Assembly: GCA_944368215.1 (NCBI GenBank)
Contig: CALVWX010000003.1
Coordinates: 45,430-109,429, forward strand
From: an uncultured Clostridia bacterium
Lineage (GTDB): Bacteria; Bacillota; Clostridia; Christensenellales; Borkfalkiaceae
Direction of reading: 5' to 3'
DNA: 64,000 nucleotides
The notes under the pieces were generated by a model. It saw only the letters and a program-made list of their open reading frames with translations. It was not told where the DNA came from and ran no database searches. Shown piece after piece: positions 58,136 through 64,000 of this stretch. The first letter of the stretch is position 1; every line of letters begins with the position of its first letter. The position numbers were made by a program, and so were the translations under genes.

Positions 58136-58897
58136 ATGAAGGCAACCAAAAAGATTGTCGGCGCAGTTGCAGCTTTGGTTGCGGCCGCGGCGCTTTCCTT
58201 TGGCTCTTCATTTGCATGGTTTGCGGGCAACGGCGCTGCCTCGGCGACGGGAATATCTGTCGGGGTAGCCGTGCCTACAAATCTTTTTATTGCCGAAGGA
58301 ATTGTTACAAGTCCAAGCAGAATTACGGGTGCTTCGCTAACTTTCAACGACTCTTCAGCAACTTTGAATCCTTCAACTTTATCCAATAACGGCGGCTCGT
58401 ATGAAGTGAGTATTCCTGACGAAGACAGCTGGATTACGCCGCCTTCATTTGATGGTGCCGGCGAAGCAGGAAGATATACAGACGTCGGATCGATTGCTCT
58501 CAATGAAGATGAAAGCGCAAACGGCCATGATTTAAGCGATTATGTGCTTACGCAAAGAATGACGTTGATGAGAAAAGAATCCATTTACGCTACTTATATG
58601 TTATCAGCTACGGTTACCATCACAGGGTTTGCCGAAGGCGATAACTGTTGGAAATTTTTAAGATTTGCCTTCTTTGACGGCAATTTTTTTATTTCTTCGG
58701 GCAATTTGACATCTCCGTCGGACGACGGTTCTTTCGTTCTGCCGTTTACACTATATACCGATGCCAGAGACTATTCACCCATACAGCTTGTGTTTATAGT
58801 ATGGTTCGAGGGTACCGACCCCGATTGTATCAATGCAAACGCTTTGAATATGAGCGAATTAAACTTTTCAATTCTGTTTTCCGCCACACCTTACTGA
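58136..58897 (+). CDS. Secreted TasA/camelysin-like protein 3 (SipW-type signal)
   Basis: 253 residues, AAAGGAG before the ATG. Signal MKATKKIVGAVAALVAAAALS...SSFAWF matches protein 2 almost position by position. The mature part has NEDESANGHDLSDYVLTQRMTL, a counterpart of the HDISEYVLLQPITV segment in protein 2, and ends VWFEGTDPDCINAN plus a final beta strand. Codon use is closer to the chromosome than that of protein 2. Its own promoter lies upstream, so it can be expressed independently of the riboswitch. Role as surface or matrix protein inferred. Confidence 0.75.
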   Translation: MKATKKIVGAVAALVAAAALSFGSSFAWFAGNGAASATGISVGVAVPTNLFIAEGIVTSPSRITGASLTFNDSSATLNPSTLSNNGGSYEVSIPDEDSWITPPSFDGAGEAGRYTDVGSIALNEDESANGHDLSDYVLTQRMTLMRKESIYATYMLSATVTITGFAEGDNCWKFLRFAFFDGNFFISSGNLTSPSDDGSFVLPFTLYTDARDYSPIQLVFIVWFEGTDPDCINANALNMSELNFSILFSATPY

Positions 58898-58959
58898 AAT
58901 ATTAAAAAAGCGCTGCCCGCAGTCCCGGCCGAGCGAGGTTATTTTATAATCAAAACGCA

Positions 58960-59128
58960 TTGTCATACCGAGAGTTGAGCAAGTTTTTCTCCAAACAGCA
59001 CACTGTGCTGTTTGGCTTTCCTTTGTCCGTCGCGTTGCTCCGATATCCTTCGACAGGCTCAGGATGACAAAACCATGCACCACTTAATGCTTTTGCTTTA
59101 AGGGGGCCTGTTGCTCAAGATGACACGG
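58960..59128. repeat. Diverged copy of the dispersed palindromic repeat
   Basis: TTGTCATACCGAG at 58960 pairs with CAGGATGACA ending near 59069. A short extra 3' fragment ('gctcaagatgacacggg') follows at ~59113. An inner hairpin, CCAAACAGCACA / TGTGCTGTTTGG, occupies ~58992-59017. No gene is visible in 58898-59291. Confidence 0.65.
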
Positions 59129-59214
59129 GCCGGTACGGTCAACCGCGCAAGCCGAACATAAATTGAAATAATTGTACATTTTGCCTTAAAAACTTTTTGT
59201 TATCTATTGATTAA

Positions 59215-59243
59215 TTGTGAAAAGTATGTTAAAATAATATAGG
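59215..59243 (+). promoter_or_regulatory. Candidate promoter of the SipW-AAA-DUF2357 operon
   Basis: TTGTGA (59215-59220), a 17-bp spacer and TATAGG (59238-59243), ~50 bp before the first gene. Moderate match. Confidence 0.45.
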
Positions 59244-59291
59244 TATATATTTACATGCCGCTGAATGGCGGCGTCCAGGAACAAATCAGAA

Positions 59292-60065
59292 ATGGCTATG
59301 TCGCAAAAAACCAAGAAAATACTCAACATCGTCGTTGACGTTATAGTATTTATAATCCTTGCTTTTGCAATAATTTTTTGCGTAAGTATAATTTCTTCAC
59401 GGGCGAGCGGATACGAAGGCTATACGGTAATATTTGGTCGTTCGTATCTTGCAGTCAGAACCGATTCAATGGAGAAAGATTATTATACAGGTGAAGTCGG
59501 CGAGGATAATTTCGGACCCGGTGACCTTATCATAATCAGGATGGTCGAAGGTGAAGAAGCCCAAAATCTTGAAGTTGGAACGATAATTACTTTTAAAACG
59601 ACATTAAATCAAGACAATACGGCATACGTACTTAACACACACCGCATAATAGAAAGCCACGACGGTTGGTATACAACTCATGGTGACAATGCTCCAGAAG
59701 GCACTAATGAAACTGTTTTTGTTAACGATATTGTTGGTATTTATGAGGGTGACAAAATCGAAGGCTTAGGCAACTTTGTTCTGTTCATGAGCTCGTTCGG
59801 CGGGTTCTGCACGTTTGTTTTAGTGCCTTCGTTGCTTGTGGTTATCTATTTCGCCGTCAACCTTGTGTTTGTAATCAAAAAGGAAAAGGCAAAGCAAGGC
59901 GCCGAGGCGGAGGAAGAGAATCAGAAAAAGCTCGCCGAAGAAAAGGAAAGGATGAGGCAGGAAATTCTTGCCGAGCTCGCGCAGCAAGGCAACGCACCAG
60001 CGGCAGATTCCGCAGAGCATCCAAGCCAAGGCGGGCAGACGGACAGCCCTGAAGAGGACGAGTAA
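59292..60065 (+). CDS. SipW-type (Ser/His) signal peptidase I
   Basis: 257 residues from the ATG at 59292 (AGGA upstream); in-frame ATGs at 59265 and 59298 are alternatives. TM helix ~10-35, catalytic Ser59 in RTDSME, His117 in LNTHRII in place of the usual Lys, a second TM helix (~165-190), then a ~65-residue cytoplasmic tail rich in Glu/Lys/Gln. The Ser/His dyad and two-helix layout define the ER/SipW type that processes TasA-like proteins in Bacilli. It heads a four-gene operon and lies just downstream of two secreted proteins with SipW-type signals, its likely substrates. Confidence 0.88.
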   Translation: MAMSQKTKKILNIVVDVIVFIILAFAIIFCVSIISSRASGYEGYTVIFGRSYLAVRTDSMEKDYYTGEVGEDNFGPGDLIIIRMVEGEEAQNLEVGTIITFKTTLNQDNTAYVLNTHRIIESHDGWYTTHGDNAPEGTNETVFVNDIVGIYEGDKIEGLGNFVLFMSSFGGFCTFVLVPSLLVVIYFAVNLVFVIKKEKAKQGAEAEEENQKKLAEEKERMRQEILAELAQQGNAPAADSAEHPSQGGQTDSPEEDE

Positions 60066-60121
60066 CAAAACGCGTTTTTACTGCGCGTTAGCGCAAAATT
60101 TATACTGATAAGGGAATTGAT

Positions 60122-61675
60122 ATGGCTAATTTTGCTGCGTATTACGTTGAGTTTTTGTGGAACTGGCTGCAAAACGTATGGTACTTTATAAGTCAGTTCT
60201 TCTATAACATTTATAAGCTGCTTATCGCCGACGCGATAGGTTACTGCGTCAACCTCGGCGAGCATGTTTCGGGGTTCGATGTATGGGGCTGGATTTGCCT
60301 AATAATCGTCTCTGCTGCAAATATAGCGCTTCTGTTCTTTATCTGTTACAGACTGTTCCAGCTTATAAGACGCTACTTCATTTTCCGCTCGCGCGAAGTG
60401 GATAAAGATATGCTTTTGGAAGAGGTTGCGCGCCTCAAGGAACAGGCCGACGAACTTGTGAAGGAAAAAAGCAAAATTTTTGCGCTCAAGCTCGGACAGG
60501 ACATCAGAACGGGAGAATTCCAACCCTCTCTTGAAGCGGGCGTCAGCAGTGATACGACGGCGGAGAATGGACAGACTGCCGCAGGAACTTCAAGATTTAC
60601 AAAACTTGTCAATATTGACGAAAAATACGACACAGAGCCAAATATAATCTACATGCAGGACGACGACATGCTGACCCTTCCCCAAATTGTCACGCGGTTC
60701 GTCAATTTTGCGGCTTCACAGTTGAAGCTTTATTATACGGAGGAAACAATCCGCAGGTTTATGGCGGGTCTTGCAACTTCCAAAATAATCATTCTCGAAG
60801 GCATATCAGGTACTGGTAAAACTTCGTTGCCCTATGCGATGGGTAAATTTTTTAATAACAACGCATCGATAATTTCCGTTCAGCCTTCGTGGCGCGACAG
60901 AGCGGAGCTTATAGGCTACTACAACGAATTTACAAAAAAATTCAACGAAACCGATTTTCTTGCGGCCATTTATGAAGCGTCTCTGCGCGAAGATCCTAAC
61001 TTCGTCGTGCTCGACGAAATGAACCTTGCGCGAATTGAATACTATTTCGCAGATTTCCTGTCAATAATGGAAATGCCGGACGTTGCGGAGTGGAAGATAG
61101 ATCTTATAGCCGCGCCCCAGCCGACCGACCCCAAGAATGTGGTTTACGGCAAGTTCCTCGTGCCGCAGAATATCTGGTTTGTAGGCACGGCAAACAACGA
61201 CGATTCGACATTCTCCATTACCGATAAGGTTTACGACCGTGCGGTCACTTTGGAACTCAACACCAAGGCCGATTACTTCGACGCGCCTCTCACCGAAAGT
61301 TATACCTGCTCATATGGCTATCTCGACAGTCTGTTCGACAAAGCCAAGCACGATTATTCGCTGTCGGAACGCACGCTCGAACTTATCAAAGAATTTGATT
61401 TGTTCATACGCGACAAGTTCAAAATCAGCTTCGGTAACCGTATCTTAAAACAGCTTACACTGTTTGTACCCGTTTATATAGCGTGCGGCGGAACCGAGCT
61501 TGAAGGCGTCGACTTTATCATAGCATCTAAAATTTTGCGTAAATTCAGGTCGCTCAACCTGCCGTTCCTGACGAAGGAACTCAGTGAACTGGCCGCTTTC
61601 TTCGACGATAAATTCGGCGTGGGTTCAATGAAATACTGTCACGAATATGTCGCCGAACTGCAGAAATTAACTTAA
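60122..61675 (+). CDS. Membrane-anchored McrB-like AAA+ ATPase
   Basis: 517 residues. N-terminal hydrophobic region (~10-35) and a clear TM helix (~60-85, WICLIIVSAANIALLFFICY), a coiled coil (~95-120), a linker, then an AAA+ domain from ~195. Walker A is GISGTGKTS (227-235), Walker B FVVLDEMNLARIEYYFADFLSIME with Asp298-Glu299, and sensor 1 GTANNDDST. The DEMNLAR-EYYF signature is that of the McrB/MoxR-related branch. McrB proteins are normally soluble GTPases with a DNA-binding N-terminus; here that is replaced by membrane helices. It is in one operon with SipW-type peptidases and a DUF2357 protein. Confidence 0.85.
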   Translation: MANFAAYYVEFLWNWLQNVWYFISQFFYNIYKLLIADAIGYCVNLGEHVSGFDVWGWICLIIVSAANIALLFFICYRLFQLIRRYFIFRSREVDKDMLLEEVARLKEQADELVKEKSKIFALKLGQDIRTGEFQPSLEAGVSSDTTAENGQTAAGTSRFTKLVNIDEKYDTEPNIIYMQDDDMLTLPQIVTRFVNFAASQLKLYYTEETIRRFMAGLATSKIIILEGISGTGKTSLPYAMGKFFNNNASIISVQPSWRDRAELIGYYNEFTKKFNETDFLAAIYEASLREDPNFVVLDEMNLARIEYYFADFLSIMEMPDVAEWKIDLIAAPQPTDPKNVVYGKFLVPQNIWFVGTANNDDSTFSITDKVYDRAVTLELNTKADYFDAPLTESYTCSYGYLDSLFDKAKHDYSLSERTLELIKEFDLFIRDKFKISFGNRILKQLTLFVPVYIACGGTELEGVDFIIASKILRKFRSLNLPFLTKELSELAAFFDDKFGVGSMKYCHEYVAELQKLT

Positions 61676-61733
61676 AATAAGCGTTCAGCCTAACTTGTCG
61701 GTTAGGCTGATTTTGTAAGACGGAAGGTGGAAG

Positions 61734-63197
61734 ATGGACAGGACGGCTATCAATAAGTTTTATGATAATCTCGTCGGCGACGGCGAGGCGATAAATAATT
61801 TTATTTCGGCGATACGCAGCGGAGACAACGAAATTCTGCATAACTCCGTGTCGCAGGCGGTTATGCTCGATGACGGATGGATTCTGACCATCGAGAGTGC
61901 GCTGTATTCTATTGAACAAATAGTGCGCAATCCGAGAAAATTCATTGCCGAAGAGGATGATCTGGTCGACGTCGCAAAGGCACGCAGGGTTACGTCAAAA
62001 ACCGTGCGTCATCTCGCGTCACATTCGCAGTATGTGCGCAATATAGATAAAAACGGGGATGTGATTCCGAGCAAATTGCTCGTCTCCTATCTTGACGACG
62101 ACCTCGCTATTTACGAGAACCGTTTTATCTGCGCGCTTATAAACAGGCTTATTTTATTCGTCGAACAGCGCCACAGAGACCTTGACGGGAAGATGGATAT
62201 CTCGACGATGACAAATCTCTGCATGAAGTCGCAGTTCAATTACGGCGACAGCAAATTTACGTGCGACATACGGCTTCAGGTTCAGGAGCCGCCCGTCGAC
62301 AGTGCCGAGATCGAAAAAAACAGAGACTTGTTCGAGAGGGTCGAAACTATCCGCAAGCGCCTGCGCATTCTTCAGAATACAGATTTTATGAAATCGATGA
62401 GCGGTAAAAAGGTAGTCCGTCCGCCCATACAGAAGACCAATCTTTTAATGAAGAACGTCGACTACAACAACTGTTATAAACTTTGGTTGTTTATTTCGGC
62501 TTATACAAACGTCGGATATTCAATAGACGTCAAAGATAAAAACCTGCCTGTCGACGGCGATTATTACGACGATCTCACTTATATCGCCGGCATGAGCCTG
62601 AAAAATATGTTCGACAGAAACATTCTTTCCCGCGAAAGGTATGCATCGATTCCTTATACCGAGCGCGAGGAGAAGCAGTACAAGCTTATCACAAACTATA
62701 CGTTTACTCCCAATTTTGATAAGTCGCGCGAAACGGCCGGGCCGGAGAGCATAAACGAATACTATTTCCGCCGCATGAAGGACGAGCTCACCAAGCTTGC
62801 CGCCGAGAACGAAATTGCGATAGAGCGCGACCTTCAGGTAAATTTTTCGAAATTTTACCGCACGATATCGAGAATCAACGATGAATTGTTCGAAGATGTT
62901 ATCGAACAGTTCGCCAACGAAAGTCTGGACAGGTTTGAAAAATCGGAGCTCACAAAAAAGAGAAAGGAGATTCTCAAACAGATGGAGCGCGTAAGGCGGC
63001 GCGCCATGCTTACAAAGCTCAAATGGGAAGACCTTGAAAAGGCCCAGCGCAAGGAAGAGCGTGCGAGGGCCAGGCTTGAAAAGCTTAAAAATTCTTACAG
63101 ACAGGAGCGCGCTGCGCGAAAAGTCAAGACCGTTAAAAACATGCAGATAGTCGTTAAAACGTCAGACGACGATGACGACCAGCGCAGCGAGGATTGA
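61734..63197 (+). CDS. DUF2357-like protein without a visible nuclease domain
   Basis: 487 residues, soluble. The DUF2357 region (~55-145) contains NPRKFI, VTSKTVRHLASHSQYV, PSKLLVSYLDDDLAIYENRFICAL with the YENRF block at 127-131. A middle helical part has a conserved-looking YKLWLFISAYTNVGYS. The C-terminal ~100 residues form a long basic coiled coil ending in an acidic tail (SDDDDDQRSED). DUF2357 proteins usually partner McrB-like ATPases and often carry a PD-(D/E)XK nuclease; I see no such nuclease motif. It sits 58 bp after the AAA+ gene with GGAAGGTGG upstream, so is the probable partner of that ATPase. Confidence 0.75.
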   Translation: MDRTAINKFYDNLVGDGEAINNFISAIRSGDNEILHNSVSQAVMLDDGWILTIESALYSIEQIVRNPRKFIAEEDDLVDVAKARRVTSKTVRHLASHSQYVRNIDKNGDVIPSKLLVSYLDDDLAIYENRFICALINRLILFVEQRHRDLDGKMDISTMTNLCMKSQFNYGDSKFTCDIRLQVQEPPVDSAEIEKNRDLFERVETIRKRLRILQNTDFMKSMSGKKVVRPPIQKTNLLMKNVDYNNCYKLWLFISAYTNVGYSIDVKDKNLPVDGDYYDDLTYIAGMSLKNMFDRNILSRERYASIPYTEREEKQYKLITNYTFTPNFDKSRETAGPESINEYYFRRMKDELTKLAAENEIAIERDLQVNFSKFYRTISRINDELFEDVIEQFANESLDRFEKSELTKKRKEILKQMERVRRRAMLTKLKWEDLEKAQRKEERARARLEKLKNSYRQERAARKVKTVKNMQIVVKTSDDDDDQRSED

Positions 63198-63198
63198 A

Positions 63199-63762
63199 TT
63201 GAATAAAAAGAAGGTACTTTCCGCGGTTGCGACCGTGTTTACCGCGCTTATTGTTGCCTTGACGGCCTATGTCGTTATAAGTATAATTGTCGCGCGCGTC
63301 CAGAATAAAGACGTCAATCTTTTCGGCTATTCAATGGGCATTGTTCTGACGCCGTCAATGGAGCCGGAGATTGGCGTGGGCGATCTGATAATTTTTACGC
63401 ATAACGAAATTTGCGAAGTTCAGGCGGGAGACGATATTGTTTTTGTCGCGGGCAACGGTTTCGATTCGGCAATACAGGGACAAAACGTCGTGCATAGAGT
63501 GCGCGAAGTAACAACCGAAAACGATGAAATCAGCATTATAACATATGGTATAAATAATGCAAACGACGACTTGACCCCGGTCAGCGCAGAAAATTTTGTA
63601 GGAATATGTATATATCATTCCGCAGGATGGGGCGCATTTTTCTCATTTATGATGCGCTACGGCGTAATAATTCTCATCGCTGTTGTCGCATTGCCGTTTA
63701 TCGTAAAACAGATTATTAAAATTGTCAAACTTTCGAGGGAAAAGGAAGGAGACGATAAATAA
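63199..63762 (+). CDS. Second SipW-type (Ser/His) signal peptidase I
   Basis: 187 residues from a TTG at 63199 behind GAGGA and 1 bp after the DUF2357 stop; an in-frame ATG at 63172 has no site. TM helix ~8-32, Ser53 in TPSMEP, His99 in VVHRV, TM helix ~145-170. It is the same Ser/His class as 59292 but shorter and without the long acidic tail. Two SipW-type enzymes in one operon, flanking an AAA+/DUF2357 pair, suggest different substrates or a paired complex. The operon ends with a terminator. Confidence 0.87.
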   Translation: MNKKKVLSAVATVFTALIVALTAYVVISIIVARVQNKDVNLFGYSMGIVLTPSMEPEIGVGDLIIFTHNEICEVQAGDDIVFVAGNGFDSAIQGQNVVHRVREVTTENDEISIITYGINNANDDLTPVSAENFVGICIYHSAGWGAFFSFMMRYGVIILIAVVALPFIVKQIIKIVKLSREKEGDDK

Positions 63763-63768
63763 TAAAAG

Positions 63769-63801
63769 AAGAGAGCTGCGCAAATGCTGCGCCGCTCTCT
63801 T
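63769..63801 (+). terminator. Terminator of the SipW-AAA-DUF2357 operon
   Basis: AAGAGAG / CTCTCTT with inner GCGCA / TGCGC: a stem with small mismatches immediately after the last gene. Confidence 0.7.
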
Positions 63802-63898
63802 AGCGTAATTAAATACTTAAGTAAATTAAACAAAATAAAAATAGAGAAGTGCCGCGCTTCGCAAATGGCGGCACGGCTCAAAAGGAAAAGCGCAAAAT

Positions 63899-63924
63899 AA
63901 AAAAGGCAGCTTTTGCTGCCTTTT
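63899..63924 (-). terminator. Terminator of tRNA-Leu(CAA)
   Basis: AAAAGGCAGC / GCTGCCTTTT around a TTTT loop, with a T-run on the minus strand. It touches the last base of the tRNA. Confidence 0.8.
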
Positions 63925-64000
63925 GGTGCCGCTGACCGGGGTCGAACCGGTATGGTATCGCTACCACTGGATTTTGAGTCCAGCGCGTCTGCCAATTCCA
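63924..64000 (-). tRNA. tRNA-Leu (anticodon CAA), 5' end beyond the window
   Basis: Minus strand: anticodon stem-loop CTGGA-CTCAAAA-TCCAG (CAA), a variable arm, a T-arm CCGG-TTCGACC-CCGG, acceptor 3' strand and CCA. The 5' acceptor strand and first bases lie beyond 64000. No inverted T-arm copy follows its terminator, unlike the other two tRNAs. Confidence 0.9.

Noticed and set aside
60122-63197. McrBC-type restriction system
   Set aside because: No nuclease motif and no methyl-DNA-binding domain are visible, and the genes are embedded with signal peptidases.

Overview
The window looks like chromosome from an uncultured, spore-lineage Bacillota bacterium (class Clostridia, probably an anaerobic gut type) of medium G+C. 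The evidence is a Spo0A orthologue, DnaD/DnaI-type primosome parts, YerC, DUF4364, a bifunctional AdhE, an NfnAB transhydrogenase, SipW-type signal peptidases with TasA/camelysin-like secreted proteins, and strong Shine-Dalgarno sites. No rRNA genes and no CRISPR array are present.

Layout. 1-1164: right end of one integrated element (5'-truncated tyrosine integrase), closed by a 45-bp copy of the 3' half of tRNA-Thr(GGT). 1165-6838: a second, complete ~5.7-kb integrative element ending in another copy of the same 45 bp. It carries its own related integrase, an excisionase, two small regulators, a zinc ribbon, and an AbrB-like regulator with an ABC-2 type transporter. Both tRNA copies lack the 5' half, so the intact tRNA should lie to the left of the window. 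6991-18144: core genes (DnaD-like primosome protein, a hydrolase-like protein, signal peptidase I, ACT and PFL/UPF0210 proteins, oligoendopeptidase F, DnaB helicase, TsaC/Sua5, arginine phosphatase, RpiB). 18256-25917: yerC followed by a tightly overlapping hisZGDCBHAF(IE) operon. 26005-43740: tRNA-Leu(CAG), adhE with a small-molecule kinase, nfnAB, small conserved genes, a vitamin-type ECF S component with coaX, hom, tRNA-Ser(GGA), an M29 aminopeptidase and an RlmI-like methyltransferase. 43827-48908: a heterodimeric ABC exporter and an ABC-F protein, both with degenerate nucleotide sites. 49049-53596: spo0A with an altered receiver, then two EAL-domain proteins. 53708-63762: a strong promoter, a c-di-GMP-I (GEMM) riboswitch with a terminator, a secreted TasA/camelysin-like protein, dispersed palindromic repeats, two more secreted paralogues, and a four-gene operon (SipW-type peptidase, membrane-anchored McrB-like AAA+ ATPase, DUF2357 protein, second SipW-type peptidase). 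The window ends inside tRNA-Leu(CAA).

How the genes may fit together. Two predicted c-di-GMP phosphodiesterases lie directly upstream of a c-di-GMP riboswitch, which precedes a set of cell-surface proteins and the signal peptidases likely to process them. An AAA+/DUF2357 pair, related to McrB-type restriction ATPases but without a visible nuclease, is embedded between the two signal peptidases. This is the best candidate here for an undescribed system: possibly a c-di-GMP-controlled surface-fibre assembly or quality-control machine. A second unexpected pattern is shared by two tRNA genes (Leu-CAG and Ser-GGA). Each is followed by its terminator hairpin, then an inverted copy of its own T-arm, then a distal direct copy. 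Other points of note are a Spo0A with Asn at the phosphorylation position, three candidate leaderless or near-leaderless transcripts, and a nitrilase-family gene split by a one-base frameshift.

Limits: all identifications are by eye from the sequence. Family names are from recognised motifs, not database searches. Promoters, terminators and the riboswitch are sequence-pattern calls.
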